Source: Roseomonas sp. HF4 (lineage in GTDB: Bacteria; Pseudomonadota; Alphaproteobacteria; Acetobacterales; Acetobacteraceae). From it: DNA of 64,000 nt. The DNA lies in NCBI RefSeq assembly GCF_005222755.1, contig NZ_STGD01000011.1, positions 1 through 64,000 on the forward strand, written 5' to 3'. Of the stretch, positions 33,269-43,291 are shown piece by piece (the stretch's first letter is position 1; every line of letters begins with the position of its first letter). The notes beneath the pieces are model-generated. The model saw only the letters and a list, made by a program, of their open reading frames with translations, was not told where the DNA came from and did no database searches. The position numbers and the translations under genes are program-made.

Positions 33269-36085
33269 TCAGCGCGCCCCTGCCGCCGCCCGCACCGCGA
33301 CGCCTCCGCCCGGCGCCTCCACGACTTCCAGCGCCTTTTCGAGCGCACGGCGCAGCACCGCCAGCTTGCGCTCGTTCTCGACCTTCAGCCCGAACACGTC
33401 CTTGACGTAGAACACGTCGACCGCCCGCACGCCGTAGGTGGTGATGTGCGCCGAGGCGATCTGCAGTCCCTGGTCGCTGATCGCGGCCGTAACGTCGTGC
33501 AGCAGGCCCGGCCGGTCGCGCCCGTTCACCTCGATGACCGTGAAGGTGTTCGACGCGTGGTTGTCGATGACGACGCGCGGCGGCACCGTCACCGCGCGCA
33601 GCCGCGCGGGCTCGCGCTTCAGCTTACGGATCTCGTCGCGCAGGCGCAGCCGGCCGGACAGCGACTGCTCGACCAGCACGGACAGCCGCGCCAGGCGGTG
33701 CGGCGCCTCGAACGCCCCGCCCTGTGCGTCCTGCACCCAGAAGGTGTCGAGCGCCATGCCGTCCGTCATGGTGTGGATGCGCGCATCCACGATGGTCGCG
33801 CCCGCCACCGCCAGCGCGCCGGCAATCTTGCTGAACAGGCCCGGATGGTCGGTGCAGTAGACCGTCACCTCGGTCACCGCGCGGCTGTCGAGGACGCGGG
33901 CGCGGACCGTGAGCGGCGCCCGCGCCTCCTTCGCCTCATGGATCATGGCCGCGTGGCGCGCATGGGTCTCGGGGTCGAAGGACAGCCAGTAGCCGGGGTA
34001 GCCGAGGTCGAGGAAGGCATCCACCTCGGCCTTCGGGCGGTCGGCCAGCAGCATCGCCGCGGCTTCCTTGGCGCGCGCCACGCGCACGTCGCGCTCGGGC
34101 ACCGACAGCCCGCCCGCCAGAACCTCCGCCACGCGCCAGTAAAGTTCGCGCAGCAGCGTCGCCTTCCAGTTGTTCCAGACCTTGGGGCCGACAGCCCGCA
34201 TGTCCGCCACCGTGAGCACCAGCAGCAGCCGGAGCCGCTCGGGGGACTGCACGACCTCGGCGATGTCGAGGATGGTCTTGGGGTCCTCGATGTCGCGCTT
34301 GAAGGCGGTCTGGCTGATCAGCAGGTGGTGCAGCACGAGCCAGGAGACCGTCTCGGTCTCCTCCGGCGTCAGGCCGAGCGCGGGGCAGATGGACTGCGCG
34401 AGCTGCGCGCCGATCTCGCTGTGGTCGCCGCCGCGGCCCTTGGCGATGTCGTGCAGCAGCATCGCGACATAGAGCGCGCGGCGCGATTGCAGCTGGCCGA
34501 TGAGCTCCGAGGCGACCGGCGCCACCTCGGCCAGCTCGCCGCGCTCGAGCGCCGCCAGCACGCCCACCGTCTCGATGGTGTGCTCGTCCACCGTGAAGAC
34601 ATGGTAGGTGTCGAACTGCATCAGCCCGACGATGCGCTGCCAGTCCGGCAGCAGGCGGGAGATCAGCCCCGCCTCGTTGATCATGCGCAGCCAGGTGGCC
34701 GGGTCGCGGCCCGAGAGCAGGTCGAGGAACTCGGCGCTCGCGTCCTTGCCCCCGCGCAGCCGCGCGAGGTGGCGCGCATGGCGCACGATGGCTCGGAAGG
34801 CCAGCGGATGGACATCGAGCCCGCGGTCGCGCGCCATGCGGAAGATCCGCAGCATCAGGACCGGGTCGATGGTGAAGTCGTTGCCCGGGGCCGCGATGAC
34901 CTTGCCGTCGGCCAGCGCGAAGCCCGCCGCCGTCAGCGCCTTGTCCGACGCCGGCACCACCGCCGGCGGCCCGAGCGAGGCGCGCTCGATCGCCGGCTCC
35001 AGGATGCGCGTGAAGCGCGCCACGTCGCGCACGGTCAGGAAGAAGTGCTTCATGAACCGCTCGACGCCGTCCTGCAGGCCGTGGCGCGTGTAGCCCATGC
35101 GCGCGCCGACCACGGGCTGCAGGTCGAAGGTCAGGCGCTCCTCCGCCCGGCCGGTCACCAGGTGCAGGTGGAAGCGGACGGTCCAGAAGAAGTTCCAGGC
35201 GCGGCGGATGGCGCGCGCCTCCTCGGCGATCAGCAGGCCGCCGCCGGGGGAGCCGGGGCCGACCAGTTCCGGCATGCGCTGCACGTTGAAGGCGTAGCGC
35301 GCCAGCCAGTAGAGCGTCTGCAGGTCACGCAACCCGCCGCGGCCTTCCTTGACGTGCGGCTCGACCAGGAAGGGGCTCTCGCCGTAGCGGGCGTGGCGCT
35401 GCGTGCGCTCGGCGCGCTTGGCCGCGAGGAAGGGCTTCAGCCCCCAGTCCGCGCGCGCCTCGCGGAAGGCGTTCTCGAAGCGGTGGAAGACGCCGGCGTC
35501 GCCCGCGATGTGCCGCGCGTCGAGCAGCGCGGTCAGCACCGTCGCGTCGCCCTTGGCGTCCACCACGCAATCGGCGCGCGACCGCGTGGCATGCCCGACC
35601 TTCAGCCCGAGGTCCCAGAGCAGGTAGAGCATGAACTCGACCGATTTCTTCCCGCGCGCCCCCATGGCGCCGTCGGCCAGGAACAGCAGGTCGATGTCCG
35701 AGAAGGGCGCCAGCACGCCGCGCCCGTAGCCGCCGGTCGCCACCAGCGCCCAGGGCTTGTCGCCCTCGGTCGGGGGCAGCGTCGCGACGGTGTAGGCGTG
35801 GATGCCGGCCATGACCGTGTCGGTCAGCGCCGCGAGCCAGCGCGCGGCCGCGAGGCCGGACATCTCGTGCGCCTCGAAGGCCTGTTGCACGCGGTTCTGG
35901 ATGCGGCCGAGGTTGCGCCGCAGCGTCGCCACCGCGTCTTCCCGCGCCAGCGGCCGGCCCTGCGGCATGAGTTCGGCCAGCAGCGCGGCGAGCACGACGG
36001 GCGGCTCCCCCGCCACGGGCAGCGGCCGCGCGGCCGGCCCGTCGGCGGATCCAGGCGCGGATCCGGCGTCGTCCAGGGATGTCAT
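33269..36085 (-). CDS. glnD: Bifunctional [protein-PII] uridylyltransferase/uridylyl-removing enzyme GlnD
   Basis: GlnD uridylylates and deuridylylates PII proteins in response to glutamine, controlling nitrogen assimilation. Architecture is complete: nucleotidyltransferase motif GGYGRG at residues 118-123 with Asp130/Asp132 (SDIDLLFL), an HD domain with LLHDIAKGRGGDHSE near 543, and two C-terminal ACT domains (VYCTDHPGLFSKIAGALA and VNGRDRPGLLHDVTAAI). Length 938 aa is normal. It lies 15 bases downstream of mutS on the same strand, so they are probably co-transcribed. Confidence 0.97.
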   Translation of the reverse strand: MTSLDDAGSAPGSADGPAARPLPVAGEPPVVLAALLAELMPQGRPLAREDAVATLRRNLGRIQNRVQQAFEAHEMSGLAAARWLAALTDTVMAGIHAYTVATLPPTEGDKPWALVATGGYGRGVLAPFSDIDLLFLADGAMGARGKKSVEFMLYLLWDLGLKVGHATRSRADCVVDAKGDATVLTALLDARHIAGDAGVFHRFENAFREARADWGLKPFLAAKRAERTQRHARYGESPFLVEPHVKEGRGGLRDLQTLYWLARYAFNVQRMPELVGPGSPGGGLLIAEEARAIRRAWNFFWTVRFHLHLVTGRAEERLTFDLQPVVGARMGYTRHGLQDGVERFMKHFFLTVRDVARFTRILEPAIERASLGPPAVVPASDKALTAAGFALADGKVIAAPGNDFTIDPVLMLRIFRMARDRGLDVHPLAFRAIVRHARHLARLRGGKDASAEFLDLLSGRDPATWLRMINEAGLISRLLPDWQRIVGLMQFDTYHVFTVDEHTIETVGVLAALERGELAEVAPVASELIGQLQSRRALYVAMLLHDIAKGRGGDHSEIGAQLAQSICPALGLTPEETETVSWLVLHHLLISQTAFKRDIEDPKTILDIAEVVQSPERLRLLLVLTVADMRAVGPKVWNNWKATLLRELYWRVAEVLAGGLSVPERDVRVARAKEAAAMLLADRPKAEVDAFLDLGYPGYWLSFDPETHARHAAMIHEAKEARAPLTVRARVLDSRAVTEVTVYCTDHPGLFSKIAGALAVAGATIVDARIHTMTDGMALDTFWVQDAQGGAFEAPHRLARLSVLVEQSLSGRLRLRDEIRKLKREPARLRAVTVPPRVVIDNHASNTFTVIEVNGRDRPGLLHDVTAAISDQGLQIASAHITTYGVRAVDVFYVKDVFGLKVENERKLAVLRRALEKALEVVEAPGGGVAVRAAAGAR

Positions 36086-36100
36086 CGCGCGAGAGACTAC

Positions 36101-38851
36101 CTACTCCTGGCCCGGGGGGACAGCCTCCAGCAGCGATTTCATGCGGTAGAGGGCATCGAGCGCTTCTCGCGGGCTGAGCGCATCGGCGTCGAGCGCCGCC
36201 AGCGCCGCGAGTGCCGGATGGGCCGCGGCCGTCGGCGCGGCGGCGCGCGCGAACAGCGGCAGTTCGTCGGAGAGCGGGTCGAGCCCGCGGGCGCGGGCCT
36301 CGAGCGCGGCCAGCACCGCCTCGGCCCGCGCCAGCACCGGCCGCGGCACGCCGGCCAACCGCGCGACATGCACGCCCCAGGACCGCTCCGCCGCCCCGGG
36401 GCCGACGCGGTGCTCGAACACCACCTCGCCCCGCCACTCGCGCACCTGCATGTGCACCGGCGTGACTTCCGGCAGCTTTCCCGCGAGCGCGGTCAATTCG
36501 TGGAAATGGGTCGCGAAGACGGTGCGGCAGCGGATGCGGTCGTGCAGCGCCTCCAGCACGGCCCAGGCGATGGCGAGCCCGTCCCAGGTCGCGGTGCCGC
36601 GCCCGACCTCGTCCAGCACCACGAGGCTGCGCGCGGTGGCCTGGTTCAGGATCGCCGCCGTCTCGGCCATCTCGACCATGAAGGTCGATCGCCCGCCCGC
36701 GATGTCGTCCGCCGCGCCGACGCGGGAGAAGAGCCGGTCGACCAGGCCGATCCGCGCGCTGTCCGCCGGCACGAACAGCCCGGCCTGCGCCAGGATGACG
36801 AGCAGCGCGTTCTGCCGCAGGAAGGTGGACTTGCCGGCCATGTTCGGCCCGGTCAGCAGGCTGAGCCGTCGGCCCGGCGAGAGGTCGCAGTCGTTCGGCA
36901 CGAAGGCCGGTCCGCGGGCACCCGCCAGCGCCGCCTCGACCACCGGGTGGCGCGCGGCGACCGCCGTGAAGTCGGGCCGGTCGGCCAGCTCCGGCCGGCA
37001 CCAGCGGCCGTCGGCGGCGAGGCCGGCGGCGGCGGCGTGCACGTCGGTCTCGGCCATGGCGGCGGCGGCGGCGGCCAGCCGCGGCGCGGCGGCGAGGCAG
37101 AGCCGGCGCAGGTGCTGCGCGACCAGCCGCTCCCGTTTCGTCGCCTGCTCGCCGGCCTCGGCCACCCGGCGGTCGAGCTCGGCCAGCGCAGCGCAGGTGA
37201 AGCGCATCGCGTTCGCCATGGTCTGGCGATGGACGGGCGCCTGCGGGCCGTCCTTCGGCGCTGCGCGCAGCAGCTTCTCCCCCGCCGCGGCGGGCACCTC
37301 GGCCAGGAAGCCGAATTGCTGGTGGTGGCGGATCTTGAGGCTGGCCACGCCCCAGGCCGCGGCCAGGTCCATCTGCAGGGCGGCGATCGCCTCCCGCGCG
37401 CCGTCGCGCAGGCGCCGCAGGGCATCGAGCTCGCCGTCGTAGCCGGGGCCGACCAGGCCGCCATCCTCGAGCCGCGCGGGCAGGGGGTCGGCCAGCGCGC
37501 GGGCGAGTTCGGCGCGCGGGCTGGCCTCGGGCATCAGCGCCGCCCGCGCGGCGGCGAGCAGCGGCGGGATGGGCGGTACGCCCTCGGCGGCGTCGAGCGC
37601 GGCCGCCATCGCCTCGGCGCGGGCGAGGCCGTCGCGGATCGCGCCGAGGTCGCGCGGGGCGAAACGGTCGAGCGACAGGCGCGCCAGCGCGCGCGCCATA
37701 TCGGGCGCGCCCTTCAGCGCGCTGCGCAGCGCGGCGCGCACCGCGTCGGCTGCGAGCAGGAAGCCCACGGCATCGTGCCGCGCGGCGATCGGCGCCGCTT
37801 CGGCCAGCGGCGCGGCGAGGCGCGCGGCCAGTTCGCGCGCGCCGGCCGCGGTCACGGTCCGGTCGACGGCGCCGAGCAGGGAATGGCGCGCCTCGCCGCG
37901 TTCGCTGCGGAGGATCTCGAGGCTGCGGCGCGTGGCGCCGTCCATCTGCAGCAGGCCGTGCCCGCCGGCCGGGCGCGGCGGCGCGAGGCGCGGCAGCGCG
38001 CCGGCCTGGGTCAGGCGCACGTAGTCGAGCGCCATGGCGGCGGCCGCGACCTCCTCCGGCGCGAAGGTGCCGAAGCCCTCCAGCGTCGCGACCTCGAAGG
38101 CCTCGGCCACGCGGCGGGTGGCGTCGCGCGGCGGCTCGACCTCGGCGACGCGCCCGGCGAGCGGCGCCAGGGCGGCGGCGCGGGCGAGCGCCTCGGGCGC
38201 CAGGACCTCCGAAGGCTCGAGCCGCGCGAGGAGGGCGGGAAGGTCCTGGACGGCCAGCGTTTCCGTGCCGAAGGCGCCGGTCGAGACATCGAGCCAGGCC
38301 GCGCCGAGCCGTCCGTCCGCCGGCGCCAGCGCGAGCAGCCAGGCCGGGCGCGCGGGCTCGAGCAGCGCGTCCTCGGTCACGGTGCCGGGGGTGACGAGGC
38401 GGACGACCTCGCGGCGCAGCGTCGGGGCCTTGCGGCGCTTGGCCTCCTCCGGCGTCTCCATCTGGTCGCAGAGCGCGACGCGGAAGCCCTGGCGGATCAG
38501 GCGCGCGAGATAGGCCTCGTGGGCATGGGCCGGGACGCCGCACATCGGCACGCGCTGGCCCCGGTGCTCGCCGCGGAAGGACAACGCGATGTCGAGCGCG
38601 GCCGAGGCCGCTTCGGCATCGGCGAAGAACATCTCGTAGAAATCGCCCATGCGGAAGAAGACGAGCGCGTCCGGGTGCGCAGCCTTGGCCGCGAACCACT
38701 GCGCCATGGCGGGGGTCGCGCCTTCGGCGCGCGGGATGCGCGCCGCGCCTTCGGCGCGCGGGATCCGGGGCTCGTCGTCGGCGCGCGGGGCGGCGCCCAC
38801 GCCTTCGGCGGGCGGAATGCGCTTGCTCTCGGGGGTGGCGGCTGCTGCCAT
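36101..38851 (-). CDS. mutS: DNA mismatch repair protein MutS
   Basis: The mismatch-recognition ATPase. The mismatch-binding motif (FFRMGDFYEMF, with Phe-x-Glu spacing) appears near residue 66. Walker A TGPNMAGKST is near 667, and STFMVEMAETAAILNQAT and DEVGRGTATWDG follow. Compared with typical MutS, the first 45 residues are an extra low-complexity tail containing RIPPAEGV (11-18) and RIPRAEGA twice (29-36, 38-45). An internal ATG at residue 49 would give a standard-length protein, so the true start could be there. It is followed by glnD on the same strand. Confidence 0.96.
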   Translation of the reverse strand: MAAAATPESKRIPPAEGVGAAPRADDEPRIPRAEGAARIPRAEGATPAMAQWFAAKAAHPDALVFFRMGDFYEMFFADAEAASAALDIALSFRGEHRGQRVPMCGVPAHAHEAYLARLIRQGFRVALCDQMETPEEAKRRKAPTLRREVVRLVTPGTVTEDALLEPARPAWLLALAPADGRLGAAWLDVSTGAFGTETLAVQDLPALLARLEPSEVLAPEALARAAALAPLAGRVAEVEPPRDATRRVAEAFEVATLEGFGTFAPEEVAAAAMALDYVRLTQAGALPRLAPPRPAGGHGLLQMDGATRRSLEILRSERGEARHSLLGAVDRTVTAAGARELAARLAAPLAEAAPIAARHDAVGFLLAADAVRAALRSALKGAPDMARALARLSLDRFAPRDLGAIRDGLARAEAMAAALDAAEGVPPIPPLLAAARAALMPEASPRAELARALADPLPARLEDGGLVGPGYDGELDALRRLRDGAREAIAALQMDLAAAWGVASLKIRHHQQFGFLAEVPAAAGEKLLRAAPKDGPQAPVHRQTMANAMRFTCAALAELDRRVAEAGEQATKRERLVAQHLRRLCLAAAPRLAAAAAAMAETDVHAAAAGLAADGRWCRPELADRPDFTAVAARHPVVEAALAGARGPAFVPNDCDLSPGRRLSLLTGPNMAGKSTFLRQNALLVILAQAGLFVPADSARIGLVDRLFSRVGAADDIAGGRSTFMVEMAETAAILNQATARSLVVLDEVGRGTATWDGLAIAWAVLEALHDRIRCRTVFATHFHELTALAGKLPEVTPVHMQVREWRGEVVFEHRVGPGAAERSWGVHVARLAGVPRPVLARAEAVLAALEARARGLDPLSDELPLFARAAAPTAAAHPALAALAALDADALSPREALDALYRMKSLLEAVPPGQE

Positions 38852-38893
38852 GCACCGCGTCTAGACCGGAAACCGGCGATCAGGGAGGGCGTT

Positions 38894-39298
38894 ATGCAAC
38901 TCGATGGCCTCGACCACGCGAACCTGCGCTGCCGCCCGCAGGACCTGCCCGCGGCGCTCGCCTTCTACCGCGACCTGCTCGGGCTCGCGGAGGGACCCCG
39001 CCCGGCCTTCGACTTCCCGGGCCACTGGCTCTACGCGGGCGGGCGGCCGGTGCTGCACCTGGCCGCGCGCGACAGCGTGGCGCCGCCGGCCGGCCCCTCC
39101 CCCGGCGCGTCGTTCGAGCACATCGCCTTCCGCGCCCGCGGCCTGCCCGACGTGAAGGCCATGCTGGCGGGAAGGGGCGTGTCGTATGCCGAGGCGCCGC
39201 TGCCCGGCTTCCCGCTGCACCAGCTGTTCCTCACCGATCCCTTCGGCCTGCGGGTCGAGCTCACCTTCGACATGAACGAACCGTCCAACCAGGGCTGA
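38894..39298 (+). CDS. VOC-superfamily (glyoxalase-fold) protein (134 aa)
   Basis: A single vicinal-oxygen-chelate domain. The paired beta-alpha-beta-beta-beta modules are visible: LDGLDHANLRCRPQDLPAALAFYRDLLGL and ASFEHIAFRARGLPDVKAMLAGRGV with FLTDPFGLRVELTF at the end. Candidate metal ligands are His8, His near 76 (FEHIAF) and the terminal Glu. It could be a lyase, dioxygenase or resistance protein; the substrate cannot be assigned. The ATG at 38894 follows aggagggcg-type purines. The aspartate decarboxylase gene begins 8 bases downstream. Confidence 0.85.
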   Translation: MQLDGLDHANLRCRPQDLPAALAFYRDLLGLAEGPRPAFDFPGHWLYAGGRPVLHLAARDSVAPPAGPSPGASFEHIAFRARGLPDVKAMLAGRGVSYAEAPLPGFPLHQLFLTDPFGLRVELTFDMNEPSNQG

Positions 39299-39306
39299 GC
39301 CGGGCG

Positions 39307-40863
39307 ATGCCGGCAGGGACACTCGACCGCTTCGCGCGGATGAGCCCCTTCGAGATCAAGGACGAGCTGATCCGCCGCGCACGCGCCGCGACTACCGCCG
39401 GCGCCTTCCTCAATGCCGGGCGCGGCAACCCGAACTGGATCGCGACCGCCCCCCGGGAAGCCTTCGCGGCGCTGAACCGCTTCGCGCTGGCGGAGTGCCG
39501 GCGCGGCGGGGAGTTCGGCTCGGGGCTGGCCGCGGCACCGGGGCGGGCGGGCATCGCGGGGCGGCTCGAGGCCTTCCTCGATGGCGGAGAGGCGGGGGCC
39601 GCGACGTTGCGGGCCGCCCTGGCCGCCGCGCCGCCGGGGACGGAGCCGGACGGGCTGGTGCATGAACTCGCCTGCGCCACGCTCGGCGACACCTATCCCG
39701 AGCCGCCGCGCATGCTGGAGGGGGCCGAGCGCGCGGTCGCGGCCTATCTGCGCGCCGTGCTCAGCGGACCGGAGGTGCCCTTCGACCTGTTCGCCACCGA
39801 GGGCGCCACGGCGGCGATCTGCGACGTCTTCCGCGCGCTCCACGCGAACGGGCTGCTGCGGCCGGGGGACGGCATCGCGATCGGCACGCCGGTCTTCGCG
39901 CCCTATCTCGAGATCCCGGTCCTGGCCGACTACGCGCTCCGGATCCTGCCGATGGAGGCGGCGGAGGAGCAGCGCTTCCAGTACCCCGAGGCGGCGCTCG
40001 CGGTGCTCGAGGACCCGGCGGTGCGGGCGCTGCTGCTGGTCAACCCCGGCAACCCGACCTCGGTCGCGATCGCGCCCGCCTCGGTGGCGCGGATCGCCGC
40101 CATCGTGCGGGAGCGGCGGCCCGACCTCATCGTCGTGACCGACGATGTCTACGCGACCTTCGTGCCGGGCTTCCGCTCGATCTTCGCGGAATTGCCGCGC
40201 AACACGATCGGGATCTATTCCTTCTCGAAGTACTTCGGCTGCACGGGCTGGCGGCTCGGCGTCGTGGCGATGGCACGGGACAACGTGGTGGACGCGGCGC
40301 TGGCGGGGCGGCCGGCGGCGCGCTACGCCGCGCTGGCCGAGGATCCAGGCTGCCTGCCCTTCATCGAGCGCATGGTCGCCGACAGCCGCGACGTGGCGCT
40401 CCACCACACGGCGGGGCTGTCCACGCCGCAGCAGGCGATGATGGCGCTGTTCGCGCTGTCGGAGCTGGCCGACCGGGCGCTCGACTACCGGCGGGAGGTT
40501 ACGGCGGTGCTGCACCGGCGGTCCCGCGCCTTCGCGGGCGCGCTCGGCCTCGACCTCGAGCGCAACCCGCTGTTCGACCACTACTACGGGCTGGTCGACC
40601 TCGATTTCTGGATGCGGACGCATCTCGGGGAGGCAGCGGCCGACTGGATGCGGGCGCATGTGCATCCGCTCGACATCGCCTTCCGCCTGGCCGAGGAGCA
40701 CGGGATCGTGCTGCTGCCCGGCGGCGGCTTCCACGCGCCGGGATGGTCGGCGCGGATCTCCTTCGCCAACCTGGCGGAAGAGGCCTATGGCCGGATCGGC
40801 GCGGCGCTGCGCGCGGTGATCGGGCGCTATGAGGCGGGCTGGCGGGCGGCGGGGGCCGGGTGA
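39307..40863 (+). CDS. Bifunctional aspartate aminotransferase / aspartate 4-decarboxylase (PLP, 518 aa)
   Basis: A fold-type I PLP enzyme matching the AspD/AsdA family, which beta-decarboxylates L-aspartate to alanine and can also transaminate it. Visible landmarks are the long N-terminal segment with LNAGRGNPNW near residue 37, LLVNPGNPTSVAIAP near 243, VTDDVYATFVPGF near 278 and the PLP-lysine motif YSFSKYFGCTGWRLG near 304. The length (518 aa) fits the decarboxylase rather than ordinary aminotransferases (about 400). It lies between a VOC gene and malic enzyme, suggesting C4-acid metabolism. Confidence 0.88.
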   Translation: MPAGTLDRFARMSPFEIKDELIRRARAATTAGAFLNAGRGNPNWIATAPREAFAALNRFALAECRRGGEFGSGLAAAPGRAGIAGRLEAFLDGGEAGAATLRAALAAAPPGTEPDGLVHELACATLGDTYPEPPRMLEGAERAVAAYLRAVLSGPEVPFDLFATEGATAAICDVFRALHANGLLRPGDGIAIGTPVFAPYLEIPVLADYALRILPMEAAEEQRFQYPEAALAVLEDPAVRALLLVNPGNPTSVAIAPASVARIAAIVRERRPDLIVVTDDVYATFVPGFRSIFAELPRNTIGIYSFSKYFGCTGWRLGVVAMARDNVVDAALAGRPAARYAALAEDPGCLPFIERMVADSRDVALHHTAGLSTPQQAMMALFALSELADRALDYRREVTAVLHRRSRAFAGALGLDLERNPLFDHYYGLVDLDFWMRTHLGEAAADWMRAHVHPLDIAFRLAEEHGIVLLPGGGFHAPGWSARISFANLAEEAYGRIGAALRAVIGRYEAGWRAAGAG

Positions 40864-40990
40864 TGCCGCCGGTCGGCGGATCGCGGGCACCACCCTTGCC
40901 GCGCCTGCGAAGCCAGGGGGTCGCGCGCCGGGCGGCGCGGCGCCACAATGGGTGTTCGGATCGCACGGATCCCCGGGGACAGGAACGACC

Positions 40991-43291
40991 ATGGACGACG
41001 TGAAGCAGCCGCCCGCCGAAGACACGCGCACCGCCCGCGTGACAGGCGAGGAGGCGCTCGCCATGCATGCAGAGGGGCGGCCGGGCAAGCTCGAGATCCG
41101 CCTGACCAAGCCGCTGATCACGGCGCGCGACCTGTCGCTGGCGTATTCCCCGGGCGTCGCCGAGCCCTGCCTGCACATCCACCGCGACCCGAAGCTCGCC
41201 TACGACTACACGGCCAAGGGCAACTTCGTTGCCGTCGTCTCGAACGGCACGGCCGTGCTCGGCCTCGGCAACCTCGGCGCGCTGGCGTCCAAGCCCGTGA
41301 TGGAAGGCAAGGCGGCGCTGTTCAAGCGCTTCGCCGATGTCGATTCCATCGACCTGTGCGTCGATACCGAGGACGTGGACGCCTTCGTCAATTCCATCCG
41401 GTACCTCGGCCCGTCCTTCGGCGGCATCAACCTCGAGGACATCAAGGCGCCGGAGTGCTTCGTCATCGAGCAGCGCCTGCGCGAGCTGATGGACATCCCG
41501 GTCTTCCACGACGATCAGCACGGCACCGCGATCGTCGCCGCCGCCGGCCTGATCAACGCGATCCACCTGACCGGGCGCGACATCGCGACCACGCGCCTTG
41601 TCATCAACGGCGCGGGCGCCGCGTCCATCGCCTGCGCCGAGCTGGTCAAGGCCATGGGCATGCGGCCCGAGAACGTCATCCTGTGCGACACCAAGGGCGT
41701 GATCTGGCGCGGCCGCACCGAAGGGATGAACCAGTGGAAGTCGGGCCATGCGGTCGCGACCTCCGCCCGTACGCTGATGCAGGCGCTGGACGGCGCCGAC
41801 GTCTTCTTCGGCCTGTCGGTCAAGGGCGCGCTGACGCCCGAGATGCTGCGCGCCATGGCGCCGCGCCCGATCCTGTTCGCGATGGCCAACCCCGACCCCG
41901 AGATCACGCCGGATGAGGCGCGCGCCGCGCGGCCCGACTGCATCATCGCCACCGGGAGATCGGACTATCCCAACCAGGTGAACAACGTCCTCGGCTTCCC
42001 GTTCATCTTCCGCGGCGCGCTGGACGTGCGGGCCAGCACGATCAACGACGCGATGAAGATCGCGGCGGCGGAATCGCTGGCCATGCTGGCGCGCGAGGAC
42101 GTGCCCGAGGAAGTGGCCGGCGCCGGCGCCGGCAAGGCGCTGCGCTTCGGACCCGAATACATCATCCCGAACGCCTTCGATCCGCGCCTGATCAGCCGCG
42201 TCTCCCCGGCGGTCGCGAAGGCGGCGATGGACAGCGGCGTCGCGCGCAAGCCGATCATCGACCTGCAGCGCTATGCGCGCGACCTCGCGAACCGGCTGGA
42301 CGCGACGGTCGGCGCGCTCGAGGCGATCAGCGAATCCGTCCGGCAGAACCCCCGCCGCGTCGTCTTCGCCGAGGGCGAGGAGGAGAAGGTGATCCGCGCC
42401 GCCATCGCCTTCCGCAACGCCGGCTACGGCACGCCCGTGCTGGTCGGGCGGGAGGACCGGATCGGCGCCGTCACCGCGGCGCTCGGCATCCCGCTGCCCG
42501 ACGGCATCGAGATCCAGAACGCCCGCGTGTCGGATTCCAACCGCCGCTACGCCGACTTCCTGTACGGCCGCAAGCAACGCGATGGCTTCCTGCAGCGCGA
42601 CTGCCAGCGGCTGGTCAACCAGGACCGCAACGTCTTCGCCGCCTGCATGGTCGCGATGGGCGACGCGGACGCCGTCGTCACCGGCACCACGCGGTCCTAT
42701 TCCGTCGCGATGGAGGGCATCTCGATGGCGATCGACCCGGTGCCCGGCCGGTCGGTCTTCGGGCTGTCGATCATCGTCTCGCGCAGTGCCGGCACGGTGC
42801 TGGTGGCCGATACCGCGGTCCACGAACGCCCGGATGCCGAGACGCTGGCCGGCATCGCGCGCGGCTCGGCCGCAGCGGCGCGTCGCCTCGGGCTCGAGCC
42901 GCGTGTCGCCTTCCTGTCCTTCTCGACCTTCGGTGACCCGCGCGGCACCATCCCCGGCAGCATCCGGGAGGCGGTGAAGCTGCTGACGGAACGCGGCGCC
43001 GATTTCGAGTTCGACGGGGAGATGGCGGCCGACGTGGCGCTCGACCCGACGCTGCGCGCCGCGCTCTATCCCTTCTGCCGCCTGAGCGGGCCGGCGAACA
43101 TCCTGATCATGCCGGGGCTGCACGCGGCGCATATCCTGACGCGCTCCGTGCCGCAGCTGACCAGCGCCACGGTGATCGGCCCGCTGCTGACGGGGATGTC
43201 GCATTCCGCGCAGATCGTGCCGATGCAGGCGGGGGTGAACCAGATCCTGGATGTCGCCTGCCTGGCCGCGCACGCCGCGCTGCCACGGTGA
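40991..43291 (+). CDS. maeB: NADP-dependent malic enzyme with phosphotransacetylase-like domain (766 aa)
   Basis: Malic enzyme decarboxylates malate to pyruvate. The N-terminal half carries the malic domain (LAYSPGVAEPCLHIH, VSNGTAVLGLGNLGALASKPVMEGK, NLEDIKAPECFVIE, HDDQHGTAIVAAAGLINA) and the NAD(P) domain (LVINGAGAASIACAELV). From about residue 440 the C-terminal phosphotransacetylase-like domain follows, probably regulatory (acetyl-CoA) as in other proteobacterial MaeB enzymes. The ATG at 40991 follows caggaacgacc. The DUF488 start overlaps its stop (GTGA). Confidence 0.95.
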   Translation: MDDVKQPPAEDTRTARVTGEEALAMHAEGRPGKLEIRLTKPLITARDLSLAYSPGVAEPCLHIHRDPKLAYDYTAKGNFVAVVSNGTAVLGLGNLGALASKPVMEGKAALFKRFADVDSIDLCVDTEDVDAFVNSIRYLGPSFGGINLEDIKAPECFVIEQRLRELMDIPVFHDDQHGTAIVAAAGLINAIHLTGRDIATTRLVINGAGAASIACAELVKAMGMRPENVILCDTKGVIWRGRTEGMNQWKSGHAVATSARTLMQALDGADVFFGLSVKGALTPEMLRAMAPRPILFAMANPDPEITPDEARAARPDCIIATGRSDYPNQVNNVLGFPFIFRGALDVRASTINDAMKIAAAESLAMLAREDVPEEVAGAGAGKALRFGPEYIIPNAFDPRLISRVSPAVAKAAMDSGVARKPIIDLQRYARDLANRLDATVGALEAISESVRQNPRRVVFAEGEEEKVIRAAIAFRNAGYGTPVLVGREDRIGAVTAALGIPLPDGIEIQNARVSDSNRRYADFLYGRKQRDGFLQRDCQRLVNQDRNVFAACMVAMGDADAVVTGTTRSYSVAMEGISMAIDPVPGRSVFGLSIIVSRSAGTVLVADTAVHERPDAETLAGIARGSAAAARRLGLEPRVAFLSFSTFGDPRGTIPGSIREAVKLLTERGADFEFDGEMAADVALDPTLRAALYPFCRLSGPANILIMPGLHAAHILTRSVPQLTSATVIGPLLTGMSHSAQIVPMQAGVNQILDVACLAAHAALPR

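Noticed and set aside
33446-39298. A 1950-codon open frame on the plus strand running antisense through glnD and mutS
   Set aside because: Its only family similarity is the final VOC protein (38894-39298). The rest is Arg/Gly/His-rich and antisense to two certain genes; in about 70% GC DNA such antisense frames are expected to stay open.
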